Positions 1 through 7,878 of a stretch of DNA of 57,500 bases are shown one piece after another; position 1 is the stretch's first letter, and every line of letters begins with the position of its first letter. Origin of the DNA: Planctomycetota bacterium (GTDB lineage: Bacteria > Planctomycetota > Planctomycetia > Planctomycetales > Planctomycetaceae); the NCBI GenBank assembly GCA_003388505.1, contig QQVO01000059.1:1-57500 (forward strand). The letters run 5' to 3'. Below the pieces are notes generated by a model. That model was not told the DNA's origin, searched no databases, and worked only from the letters and a program-made list of their open reading frames with translations. A program made the translations under genes and the position numbers.

Positions 1-21
1 TGCCCGCCGGCCTCGCAACCT

Positions 22-122
22 TGTCGCTTACGCATGACTCGGCTGGGGCCCCGCCCCGAGGCCCCGGGGATTCTCGAATAGAACACAGATTCTCGCGGAT
101 GTGGCGGATTAGCACGGATTTC
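22..122 (+). repeat. Half copy of foldback element (copy A)
   Basis: This stretch matches one arm of the longer elements at 5541-5822 and 50460-50710, which lie in the opposite orientation. Shared landmarks in order are a CTGGGGCC block, GATTCTCGAATAGAACACAG, CGCGGAT, CGGATTAGCACGGATTTC. The second arm is absent: the sequence passes straight into the palindrome cluster at 151-349. No coding function is supported. The repeat may begin before the window's useful context. Confidence 0.7.
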
Positions 123-150
123 GGGGGGTTTCTCAAGCGGCAGCCGCCGT

Positions 151-349
151 GTACGACGCTGAAAGCGTCGTACAGCAAAGCCGGGGGTCGCGACGACAGG
201 AGCGCACCCCCGGTCGACGGGCTGAAGGCGTTCGACAGGCGGCTGTGGAACTCTTTCAGAGTTCATGCGACAACGTCGTCCACGGCAACCCAGGGTGGCG
301 CGGCTGCGCCGCTGACCCTGGGCTCTAATTGTCGTACGCCTTCAGCGTA
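151..349. repeat. Cluster of five short palindromes
   Basis: Five hairpin units lie head to tail in about 200 bases. They are 151-173 (10-bp stem GTACGACGCT, loop gaa), 181-213 (CCGGGGGT/ACCCCCGG), 248-264 (GAACTCT, loop ttc), 289-322 (CCCAGGGT/ACCCTGGG, with a nested GGCGC/GCGCC stem) and 335-349 (TACGC/GCGTA, loop cttca). All stems are exact. The cluster lies just past the 3' end of the desaturase gene. The shape suggests REP-like repeats; the loops gaa/ttc recur elsewhere in the window. Confidence 0.75.
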
Positions 350-368
350 TCAACTGCCCCCGCACCGC

Positions 369-1337
369 TCACTCCACGGCGGCAACCGGCATTGTCGAGC
401 CCGACTTGACGGGCGGTGCGTTCTCGATTCGCTCGAAGATCGAAGAGAACGGCACAACAGGCGGCGAATCGCCCATCAGTTCGCGCACGCGAGGCAGGTT
501 CCAGCACGGAACCTGCGGATAGTGGTGATGCTCGTAATGGCACCACGTGTTGTGCGGCACAACCCACAGTCGCAGGTACCACGGAGCGCTGATCCGGTGC
601 GCTTCGTCGGTCCCCACATGCTCCGACCACACCCGCAGCCGGAACGTGGGCCAGAACACCATCGCCGTGCCCAGATACCACACGATGATGACCCACCACT
701 GGCCGAACCACAGCAGCAGGCCCGCCGCCGTCAGCAGCCACAGATTCGGAAGCGAACCGTCCGTCCAGCCCGTCCCCGGCCGCACCCGATGGCTCAGCCG
801 CATCAACTCCACCACATGCAGCAGGCAGACGTCCCGCACGAAGTACTTCAGAACGGTCCACCGCGTCGCCGGCAGATCCCAGGCCGGGGCGCTCTTCGCT
901 TTCTGATGCAGTTCGCAGTCCGCCTCGGTGTTGAGGTGGCGATGATGGACAAAGTGAAACCGGCGATAGCCTCCCACCGGATTTCCGAACGGCCACAGAC
1001 AGAAGAACCCGGTCAGGAAATCGTTGAGCAGCTTGTTCCGGGTAATCTGACGATGCGTCCCTTCATGCGCCATGATCGCCAGCCGGTGCTGTCCGACCCC
1101 CGCGAAGATCACTGCCGCGATGTAGGCGGCCCAATGATGGGTGTAGCCCGCGATCAGCATCGGGATCACGATGAGCAGCCAGTCGCCCGCTACGCGAACC
1201 GACCACCGCCACAGGCTCGGCTGCATCAGTTGCCGCAGCGTCTCCTTGTCGATCCCGCCGGTCGGTTCCGGCAGTTCGATGGGCGATCGGGTCGCGTCCG
1301 GTAAAACGGGAGCCTCAGGGACGGCGGTAGACATCAT
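369..1337 (-). CDS. Fatty acid desaturase family membrane protein
   Basis: A 322-residue integral membrane protein with the three histidine boxes of the membrane di-iron desaturase superfamily. These are HEGTH (about residue 91), HFVHHRH (128-134) and HYEHHH (267-272). Hydrophobic segments flank the boxes (about 52-84, 108-118 and 200-232). The family inserts double bonds or hydroxyl groups in acyl chains or carotenoid-like lipids using O2, with ferredoxin or cytochrome as donor; the substrate cannot be told here. Upstream in-frame TTG and ATG codons crowd the start. I chose the ATG at 1337, 8 bases after an AAAGAG site. It is divergent from the epoxide hydrolase gene across a 366-base spacer. 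The family call is firm; the substrate is unknown. Confidence 0.88.
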   Translation of the reverse strand: MMSTAVPEAPVLPDATRSPIELPEPTGGIDKETLRQLMQPSLWRWSVRVAGDWLLIVIPMLIAGYTHHWAAYIAAVIFAGVGQHRLAIMAHEGTHRQITRNKLLNDFLTGFFCLWPFGNPVGGYRRFHFVHHRHLNTEADCELHQKAKSAPAWDLPATRWTVLKYFVRDVCLLHVVELMRLSHRVRPGTGWTDGSLPNLWLLTAAGLLLWFGQWWVIIVWYLGTAMVFWPTFRLRVWSEHVGTDEAHRISAPWYLRLWVVPHNTWCHYEHHHYPQVPCWNLPRVRELMGDSPPVVPFSSIFERIENAPPVKSGSTMPVAAVE

Positions 1338-1703
1338 CCACAACTCTTTAAAGAAATCAGTCCCGTTGGAGCAACGCCAAACGCGCTGAATCCGTTCAAT
1401 CTCACGTCATCGCCCAGCCCACCAAGGGGCTCACCCGGCCGGCATTCGCAAGATTGGTCGGTTGCGCTCGCCCGCCGACTCTCGGCGAGATTCGCGCGCC
1501 TTTCGACGATACTGGCCCGCCTGGCGAGAATCAACTCGCCGCCTTCAACCGACCCGATGTCCGCGAGACTGGCTTCGAACGGTCGCTCTCAGCGCATGGG
1601 CCGTCTCTCATCCGCCCTGCGGTGGCATTGATCCGGCCGTTGGCGCGAAACGACTCTCGCCGCGTTACAATCAAGGCGAGTGCTCGCAAGAAGGAGAACG
1701 ACC
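1338..1703. other. Divergent intergenic spacer, 366 bases
   Basis: This spacer separates the divergent desaturase and epoxide hydrolase genes, so both promoters should lie here. A TACAAT hexamer at 1666-1671 is a plausible -10 for the rightward gene. The best -35-like hexamer (TTGGCG, 1640-1645) is 20 bases away, which is long. The stretch 1480-1530 has repeated GGCGAGA/TCTCGCC words. I see no convincing gene. Confidence 0.5.
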
Positions 1704-2927
1704 ATGACCCGCTTTCCGCTGCGTCCCGGTGCGGTCGTCGCCTGGGCCGCCATCGCTTCCATTGCCTTCGCCGCCGAACCGGACGAGACCATCTATCCAT
1801 TCTCAATCAGCGTCGAACAGGAGGTGCTTGACGATCTGCAGTCTCGCCTGGCGCGGACCCGCTGGCCGCAGGCGATCGAGGGTTCCGGCTGGGAGTACGG
1901 CGTCGATCTCGAATACATGCAGGAACTCGTTGAATACTGGCGAACAGAGTACGACTGGCGCGCGCAGGAACGCATGCTCAATCAATACGATCAGTTCGTG
2001 AGCGACATCGACGGACTCGATCTCCATTTCATTCACGTTCGCTCCCCGCACGAAGACGCGCTGCCGTTGGTCATCATTCACGGCTGGCCCGGTTCGTTCG
2101 TCGAGTTCACGAAAATCATCGGTCCACTCACGAATCCCGAAGACTACGGGGGGAGCGCGGAGGACGCCTTTCACGTGGTCTGCCCGTCGCTGCCCGGGTT
2201 CGGCTTCTCTGAGAAACCCAACGAACCCGGCTGGAGCGTCAACCGGATGTCCGAGCCGATCGCGAAACTGATGCAGCGACTCGGTTACGACCGCTACGGC
2301 GCCCAGGGAGGCGACTGGGGTTCCTCAGTCGCCCGGTGGCTCGGGCAGTACGATTCGGAGCACGTTGTCGGCGTACACGTCAACTTCATCGGGGCCGGCC
2401 CGCCCGACCCTGACAATCCGTATGCCGGCGTGACCGAGGAGGAAAAGGAGCGCATGCAGCGCCGCAGGGAGGAATTGCAGAAGCACAAGGCCTATTCGCC
2501 CATCCAGGGGACGCGCCCGCAGACACTCGGTTACGCACTTGTTGATTCTCCCGTCGGGCAGGCGGCCTGGATCGTCGACAAATTCTGGGCCTGGAGCGAT
2601 CACGGCGGGGATCTCGAAAACAGTTTCACCAAGGACGAACTGCTCAATAACGTCATGATCTACTGGATTACCGAAACCGGACCATCCTCCGCCCGCATCT
2701 ACTTCGAACGGGAGTCGTACAATGCCGGGCGCAGCGCCGGTGACGTCCCCCTCGGCTACGTGCAGTTCCCAAAGGAACTCAACGTCTTTCCCCGGAAGTG
2801 GGTCGTCGAGCAACACCATCTTGCGCACTACACCGACATGCCCCGCGGCGGCCACTTCGCCGCCATGGAAGAACCCGAACTGCTGACGCGCGACATCCGG
2901 GAATTCTTTTCTCAAGTTCGCGACTGA
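1704..2927 (+). CDS. Exported epoxide hydrolase family alpha/beta hydrolase
   Basis: A 407-residue protein that starts at an ATG 7 bases after AAGGAG. A Sec-type signal peptide (about 1-24, ending AIASIAFAA) is followed by the EHN N-terminal region of microsomal-type epoxide hydrolases (about 29-135). The alpha/beta core has HGWPGS (oxyanion region, about 126), GGDWGS with nucleophile Asp204, and a C-terminal GGHFA motif with His384 as likely general base. This family opens epoxides to diols through an Asp-ester intermediate. The signal peptide places it outside the cytoplasm, which is unusual for the family at large. The stop lies 19 bases from the convergent neighbour at 2947. The natural substrate cannot be inferred; juvenile-hormone-type annotations would be spurious. 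Confidence 0.9.
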   Translation: MTRFPLRPGAVVAWAAIASIAFAAEPDETIYPFSISVEQEVLDDLQSRLARTRWPQAIEGSGWEYGVDLEYMQELVEYWRTEYDWRAQERMLNQYDQFVSDIDGLDLHFIHVRSPHEDALPLVIIHGWPGSFVEFTKIIGPLTNPEDYGGSAEDAFHVVCPSLPGFGFSEKPNEPGWSVNRMSEPIAKLMQRLGYDRYGAQGGDWGSSVARWLGQYDSEHVVGVHVNFIGAGPPDPDNPYAGVTEEEKERMQRRREELQKHKAYSPIQGTRPQTLGYALVDSPVGQAAWIVDKFWAWSDHGGDLENSFTKDELLNNVMIYWITETGPSSARIYFERESYNAGRSAGDVPLGYVQFPKELNVFPRKWVVEQHHLAHYTDMPRGGHFAAMEEPELLTRDIREFFSQVRD

Positions 2928-2946
2928 CGCGATCTATTCGACGAGA

Positions 2947-4263
2947 TCACTCCCCGCCCTTCTCCCCCGACCTGCCTTCCAGCACGTCGAAGATCCGACG
3001 CACTCCGGCCGTTACGTTCTCAGGGTCGAGCAGAGATTCCGTCCAGCTCTTCTTCCGGCCTGAGAAGTTGTTCCACACTGCTGCGACGTACGGCCGGTAC
3101 GAGTCAAGGATCGCCGTATACAGACCCTGCTCGCGGACCCGGTTCAGTGAGTCGCGGTAGTGCCCGAACACATTCCGGTTGAACAGCCCGCCCGCCACAC
3201 GCACGCCGGTCAGCGCGCCGTGCGAAACCGTCTGCACGCGGCTCAGCGTGTTCATCGTCACCGCCGCCGAAACGTCCAGCAGGCTCACCCCCTCCTGACG
3301 CGCGGCCTGTTCCATCTCGCGCCAGTAGTTGCGCAGTTCCGCCTGCGGCACCAGTTTCCGCACGTCGGCCCGCGACAGGTCGTCCCGCGCCTGTTGCACC
3401 GTCTGCCGCAACTCGGCCACCGACAGCGGAGGCCGGTCCAGCGTGCCGGCCGATCGCCCCGCCGACTGCTGCAGCGCGTCGAGCAGGTCGTCCACGTTGT
3501 GAATGGTCGACGTCTCGTCGATCACTCCCTGCTGTTGCAGCTCTCCGGCGACCTCCTTGATGTAGGTTTTCGTCCCGTAACAAACGTCGCTCACCACTGC
3601 CAGCGCCCACATCGGCGACACGTGCAGCGTCGCCAGCCCCGCCAGATCGAGAAAGTTCCCCACCGCCTTGCGGGCGATATGTTCCCCCGCCTCGTCCAGG
3701 CTGTCTGCCTGCTTCTCGCCTGCGACGCCTCCCACCGTCTCTGTCAGGAACGCGAGCGAGTTCTTGACCGCGATCTCATAAGAGGTCGAATCCTGAAACG
3801 CCTGCGGCACCACAAACTCCGCGACTTCCTTCACCGTCCCCGCCGTCATCCCGATCGCGCTCCGCACCACCCGCTCCGGCAGCGACAGCCCATACAACAG
3901 CTTCTTGGTCGCCGCCGAAACCATCCCCTCATCCTCCGGCCCGGCGACTTCTTCGACGAGCGCCTCCGGCTGCGACGCCTGCGGGTCCCCATCGGTCCAG
4001 TTTCCCCCACACCCCGGGCAGGCGAACACTCCGCCCGGCTTCTCGTTCAGCGCCGCGTCATTCTGCGACCGCATCGGCACGAGGCAAGCAGGACAGTTCG
4101 GCGCGTCCGGATCGACCAGTCCCGCATCCTCCGGCGGAAACTCCGGCTTGACCTGCGGAACCAGAAATCTTCCCCCGCAGCGATCGCAATTCAGTCCACC
4201 CTCCGCCCCGCCGTCGCCTTCCAGCAACGCATGACACCGCGGACACACAGCAAACCCGGACAT
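2947..4263 (-). CDS. Double zinc-ribbon protein of unknown function
   Basis: A 438-residue protein. I chose the ATG at 4263 because the first zinc ribbon begins seven residues later and a G-rich AAAGGGG stretch precedes it; the frame stays open further upstream without coding character. Two Cys4 ribbons lie at the N terminus: C7/C10 with C26/C29, and C57/C60 with C82/C85, the second resembling TFIIB-like CPxC...CPGCGGxW modules. The remaining ~330 residues are a mostly helical region with a weakly hydrophobic stretch around residues 215-235 and no motif I recognise. It could be a membrane-associated or nucleic-acid-binding protein. It is the downstream neighbour of the DapA-like gene on the same strand, 243 bases away, so co-transcription is uncertain. 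Confidence 0.72.
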   Translation of the reverse strand: MSGFAVCPRCHALLEGDGGAEGGLNCDRCGGRFLVPQVKPEFPPEDAGLVDPDAPNCPACLVPMRSQNDAALNEKPGGVFACPGCGGNWTDGDPQASQPEALVEEVAGPEDEGMVSAATKKLLYGLSLPERVVRSAIGMTAGTVKEVAEFVVPQAFQDSTSYEIAVKNSLAFLTETVGGVAGEKQADSLDEAGEHIARKAVGNFLDLAGLATLHVSPMWALAVVSDVCYGTKTYIKEVAGELQQQGVIDETSTIHNVDDLLDALQQSAGRSAGTLDRPPLSVAELRQTVQQARDDLSRADVRKLVPQAELRNYWREMEQAARQEGVSLLDVSAAVTMNTLSRVQTVSHGALTGVRVAGGLFNRNVFGHYRDSLNRVREQGLYTAILDSYRPYVAAVWNNFSGRKKSWTESLLDPENVTAGVRRIFDVLEGRSGEKGGE

Positions 4264-4506
4264 CACCACCCCTTTTCCCTCAGAACCACCAATTCTCGCG
4301 CGTATCGTAAGAGAACGCTCAGTCAGGCGACACGGTTCATTGGAATTCACCGGCGGGCCGGTTTCCCGCAAAGGCGAAGCGGCCTGAATTCGCAGCGGCT
4401 GATTCGAACAACCGCTCAAACCACATCAGCCTGTGACCAAACACCGTCGGACGCCCAAGCCCACGGTTGCTCGGCGCCTCATGCAATTCACGAGCGATGG
4501 ACGTCG

Positions 4507-5445
4507 CTACCGCGATTCGATGCGGCCGGTATCGGTCAGAAACTCCAGATCCCGCAGATGCTGTTCCAGACGAGACCGCCGGTCCGCGGGAAGCGAAGAC
4601 AAAGGCTCCGCCAGACGAGCACGGCACAGGCCGACACATTCCAGGGCGCACTTCAATCCGGTGAGATATCCGCTCGGCGGGTCGCCCACGGTGTACAGCC
4701 GCGACGCAAGCCGCAGAACCCGGTGCTGCAACCGATGAACCAACGCCAGATCACCTGAGACAGCCGCCTCGTACAGTTCCACATAGAGTTGCGGCGCGAG
4801 GTTCGCCCCGCCGCACACCCCTCCGTGGCCTCCCATCAGGACCGACTCGGCAAGCAGTTCTTCCGGTCCCATCAGCACTGTGAAATCAGCACGCTCCTCC
4901 GCCAGCGCAATCATCTGGTTGAAAAACAGCATCTGTCCTGAACTGTCCTTGATCCCGGCCACGCCGTCGACCTGAGCAAGCTGACGCACCGCCTCCGCTT
5001 CGAAGGCCACTTTGCAGTGGCTCGGCATGTTGTACAGATAAACCGGCAACGGAGACTCGTTCGCCAGGTCGGTCATGCAGGAAACGAGATCGTGCTGGCC
5101 CAGCGGAAAGTAGGGTGGGGGCGCCGCGACAATGGCGTCGACCTGCTGCTCGGCGGAGAAACTCGCCAGCTCGAGAGAGTCGACCAGCGACGTGTCAGTC
5201 ACGCCGACCAGGATCGGGACGCGGCGGTCGACCTGCTTGACGACTCGTTGGATCAACTGGCGTTTGAGCCGTTCTGACAGGCTGGGGGCTTCCCCCGTCG
5301 TGCCCAGCAGAAAAATTCCGTGCACGCCGCCGTCGACGACATGTTCGACCAACCGTTCCAGACCGGCCTCGTCGAGCCGATCGCGACCATCCAGTGGAGT
5401 CACCAGCGGCACAATAACGCCGTGATGGGGAAAAATTCTTCGCAT
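4507..5445 (-). CDS. Dihydrodipicolinate synthase / N-acetylneuraminate lyase family aldolase
   Basis: A 312-residue (beta/alpha)8 class I aldolase. Diagnostic motifs are GTTGEA near residue 48, YLYNMPS with the catalytic Tyr near 137, and GIKDSSG with the Schiff-base Lys166. The family includes DHDPS (lysine synthesis), N-acetylneuraminate lyase, and KDG or hydroxyproline-pathway aldolases. YNMPS and IKDSSG do not match classical DapA (YNVPxR, IKEA), so a sugar-acid or hydroxy-keto-acid aldolase is more likely than lysine synthesis. No pathway partner is adjacent. The ATG start is followed directly by the typical N-terminal strand (GVIVPLVTP). Family certain, substrate not. Confidence 0.88.
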   Translation of the reverse strand: MRRIFPHHGVIVPLVTPLDGRDRLDEAGLERLVEHVVDGGVHGIFLLGTTGEAPSLSERLKRQLIQRVVKQVDRRVPILVGVTDTSLVDSLELASFSAEQQVDAIVAAPPPYFPLGQHDLVSCMTDLANESPLPVYLYNMPSHCKVAFEAEAVRQLAQVDGVAGIKDSSGQMLFFNQMIALAEERADFTVLMGPEELLAESVLMGGHGGVCGGANLAPQLYVELYEAAVSGDLALVHRLQHRVLRLASRLYTVGDPPSGYLTGLKCALECVGLCRARLAEPLSSLPADRRSRLEQHLRDLEFLTDTGRIESR

Positions 5446-5540
5446 CAGTCCAGCTCACGGGTGAAATCTTGTCTACCGGCGCGAACTTCTCGGGGATGAG
5501 CGGAGGCAAGTATGGGTCGGGGCCACGACCCTGGAAGGCC

Positions 5541-5822
5541 GTCGTTTCCACACATCTCTGGATCCCCGTTCGAGCGGCTCTCCGAGAGAGTCGAATGGAA
5601 CGCGGATGGCCACGGATGGGACGGATTTTCGCTGATTGCTTTGTGTGGAGTGCAGGCCATTCACACTGGATCGATGTGGTCTCTGCGGTTCCGACTCCGG
5701 AAGAACAGATTGACTGTTCCGTGCTGATCCGCCGAATCCGCGGAAATCCGTGTTCTCTTCGAGAATCCCTTGGGGCGGCCGCCTCGGGGCCGGGCCCCAG
5801 ACGAATCGTGTGTCGCTGACAG
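5541..5822 (-). repeat. Foldback repeat element, full copy B
   Basis: An element of about 280 bases in the 475-base spacer between the aldolase and cutA. Its two ends are imperfect inverted copies: the left arm has TCGAATGGAACGCGGAT (5590 region) and the right arm, read on the minus strand, has CTCGAAGAGAACACGGAT. The outer end GTCGTTTCCACACATCTC is close to that of copy C. The middle (about 5645-5715) differs between copies. A further GTCGTTTAC word occurs just outside at 5837. No open frame here has coding support. Confidence 0.72.
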
Positions 5823-5920
5823 GTTTGGAAACGTGTCGTTTACGCACAACTCCTGAGCAACCTTGCTCTCGTTCAGTTCGTTTCACAAGAGTCTCGAATG
5901 ACATCGACGCCGGACTCCGA

Positions 5921-6256
5921 TCAGACGATCATATCGCGCCGGAACGGCGCTTCTTTCTCGATCCACTGCAGGTAATCGGGATTCGCAGCCGTAATCGGCC
6001 AGGCGATCACGCACGGGCAATCGTAGGAATGCAGTTCCCGCACCCTTTCGATCACGCTCTCCGAGAGTTCGTGCCGGGTCTTCGCAATCAGCACAACTTC
6101 GCTGTCCTGCTGAATCGCGCCCTCCCAGCGATAGATCGACGTCATGCCGTCAAGCACGTTGGCGCACGCGACCAGCCTTTCCTCAACGAGCGCCCGGCCG
6201 ATCTTGAGGGCTTCGTCGCGATCGGGAGCGGTGATGTAGCAGACAACGGCCGACAT
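5921..6256 (-). CDS. cutA: CutA family divalent-cation tolerance protein
   Basis: A 111-residue protein of the usual CutA1 length. It has the ferredoxin-like trimer signature: an N-terminal ITAPDRDEA, then ALVEERLVACANV, then IYRWEGAIQQDSEVVLIAKT, and a final YDCPCVIAWPI. The two Cys before the WPI segment and the conserved RWEG loop are visible. CutA proteins are stable cytoplasmic trimers linked to copper tolerance in E. coli, but their exact role is unsettled. The ATG at 6256 follows an excellent GGAGGAA site at 6-base spacing. The gene downstream of DUF1501 on the same strand, but separated from it by a strong terminator at 6427-6461, so it should have its own promoter. Confidence 0.95.
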   Translation of the reverse strand: MSAVVCYITAPDRDEALKIGRALVEERLVACANVLDGMTSIYRWEGAIQQDSEVVLIAKTRHELSESVIERVRELHSYDCPCVIAWPITAANPDYLQWIEKEAPFRRDMIV

Positions 6257-6426
6257 GATTCTTCCTCCGCACAGACGCCGAGTGGTCCGTCCATCACGAG
6301 TTTGCAGGTTGAGCGGTTCTCACAGGAGCACGAGTCGTACAAGGTTTCGCGCGGGTTCGCGGTCCAGCCAACTCGTCAATCAAGCCCTGTCAGAGTACGG
6401 TGCTACGGTAACATCCGCGACCGGCG

Positions 6427-6461
6427 CAAAACAAACCCCGCCGTCCCATCGGACGACGGGG
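6427..6461 (-). terminator. Rho-independent terminator after DUF1501 gene
   Basis: On the minus strand CCCCGTCGTCC (6451-6461) pairs with GGACGGCGGGG (6436-6446) over 11 base pairs with one G-U wobble and a 4-base loop. It is followed by TTTGTTTTG. It lies about 50 bases past the stop of the DUF1501 gene. Confidence 0.88.
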
Positions 6462-6511
6462 CCGTTCTGCACCAACAAGGCGCAGAAGCGCGGAGGTTCC
6501 AAAGCATCTGC

Positions 6512-7789
6512 TCAGGCGAACAGCTCGTCGATGACGGCCCCCTTGTCGACGATCCGCATCGGCCGTCCCAGGGGACTGATGTTCTCGTGGTTCGGATCGA
6601 CCTGCAGAGACTGACAGACCGAAGCGAACAGGTCTCCGACGGCGACGGGACGGTCGGCGACTTGAGCGCCGTCGTCGGTCGTCGCTCCGATGACTTGTCC
6701 GCCCCGCACGCCTCCACCGGCCAGAGCGACGTTGAACGCCCGCGGGTAGTGGTCGCGCCCGGTTCGCGGATTGACGCGGGGAGTCCGTCCGAACTCGCCC
6801 ATCCAGACGACAATCGTTCGCTCCAGAAGGCCGCGATCCTTGAGATCGGCGATCAGCGTGCCCATCGCGGGATCGACCTGCGCGGCCAGTCCGCCGGTCC
6901 GCTCAAAGTTGTCCTGGTGCGTGTCCCAGCCGTTGGAGCGGACTTCGACGAAAGTGACGCCCGCTTCGACGAGCCTGCGGGCCAGCAGGCATCCCTTTCC
7001 GAACTGGTTGTCACCGTAACGATCCTGGAGCGCCTGCGGTTCTTCGGAAAAATCGAAAGCCTTCGTCTGGTCGCTGAGCACCAGTTGCGAGGTTTTCCCG
7101 TACAACCGTTTGTGGCTCTTCACGACCGCTTCGGCTCCCCGGCCGGCAAACTCGTCTTCCAGCCGATCGAGCAGTCCCAGCCGACGCTCGTAGCGGTCGC
7201 CGGGAACAGTCGTGGCGACGTTCTGTGGCAACTGGCCGGGGTTGTTCACGACGAACGGTTCGTAGTCGACCCCCAGGAAGCCGGCGCCGATCGTCGGTCC
7301 GACGGAAACGAAGGCCGGCAGGTCGATGTCCGGATCGGCCAGTTCCTGCGAAACGGCCGACGCAAAACTCGGGTGTTTGACGCTTCCCGACGGGACGTAG
7401 CCGGTGTGCAACTGGTACGACGCCCGCTGGTGGTTGCCTTCGCGATTGGTCATGGAGCGGATCAGTGCGATCTCGTCCATCACCTTCGCTGTCTGTTCCC
7501 AGCCCTGGGCGATTCGGATTCCCGGAACGGACGTGTCAATCGCCTCGGTCGGTCCGCCGTTCTCGTGGTCCGGCTTGGGATCGAACGTCTCGAACTGGCT
7601 CGGCCCCCCCGCCATCCAGAGCAGGATCATGGCCCGCCCTTCACGTCGGAGGTCGGCGGCTTGCAGACTCATCAGATCCCGGAAATTGAGCGCCCCGGCC
7701 GCCGCAATTCCGGCGGAGGCGGAGTAGAGAAATCGACGTCGCGTCAGCCGCGGGCGAAGAGAAACAGCTTCGTGAAGGCAGAGTGGCAT
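6512..7789 (-). CDS. DUF1501 domain protein, Tat-exported
   Basis: A 425-residue protein with a twin-arginine leader (TRRRFLYSASAGIAAAGAL, residues about 16-34) and the body of a DUF1501 protein. DUF1501 is related to the sulfatase/alkaline-phosphatase fold. Visible landmarks are ILLWMAGGPSQFETFDPKP near 55-75, a GNHQRASYQLHTGY segment, and a C-terminal IVVWMGEFGRTPRVN...GRDHYPRAF region. DUF1501 genes are massively expanded in Planctomycetes and nearly always pair with a DUF1549/DUF1553 gene, as here (next gene upstream, 89 bases away). The biochemical role is unknown; a role in degrading complex or sulfated polysaccharide has been suggested. The start codon sits 16 residues before the RR pair, in range for a Tat leader. 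Confidence 0.93.
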   Translation of the reverse strand: MPLCLHEAVSLRPRLTRRRFLYSASAGIAAAGALNFRDLMSLQAADLRREGRAMILLWMAGGPSQFETFDPKPDHENGGPTEAIDTSVPGIRIAQGWEQTAKVMDEIALIRSMTNREGNHQRASYQLHTGYVPSGSVKHPSFASAVSQELADPDIDLPAFVSVGPTIGAGFLGVDYEPFVVNNPGQLPQNVATTVPGDRYERRLGLLDRLEDEFAGRGAEAVVKSHKRLYGKTSQLVLSDQTKAFDFSEEPQALQDRYGDNQFGKGCLLARRLVEAGVTFVEVRSNGWDTHQDNFERTGGLAAQVDPAMGTLIADLKDRGLLERTIVVWMGEFGRTPRVNPRTGRDHYPRAFNVALAGGGVRGGQVIGATTDDGAQVADRPVAVGDLFASVCQSLQVDPNHENISPLGRPMRIVDKGAVIDELFA

Positions 7790-7836
7790 GGTTGGAATCC
7801 CCGGTTGGGAGGGAAGTGTTGTGTAACTCGGTGTGC

Positions 7837-7859
7837 CACTGCCGACTTGCCCGGCAGTG
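7837..7859. repeat. CACTGCCG hairpin between DUF1549 and DUF1501 genes
   Basis: An exact 8-bp stem (CACTGCCG/CGGCAGTG) with a 7-base loop sits in the 89-base gap of the two-gene unit. It resembles the CACTGGC/GCCAGTG hairpins at 28065-28128, so it may be a diverged member of that repeat family. It could also tune expression of the downstream DUF1501 gene. Confidence 0.6.
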
Positions 7860-7878
7860 CGCCATCAGAGACATCGTC

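Noticed and set aside
151-349. CRISPR array
   Set aside because: The units are palindromes with different sequences; there are no constant repeats with regular spacers and no cas genes.
21-1304. 427-codon plus-strand frame at the window start
   Set aside because: It starts in a repeat, passes through palindromes and is antisense to the desaturase with three His boxes.
4507-5445. dapA of lysine synthesis
   Set aside because: YNMPS and IKDSSG differ from classical DapA motifs and no lysine gene is adjacent, so only the superfamily is called.
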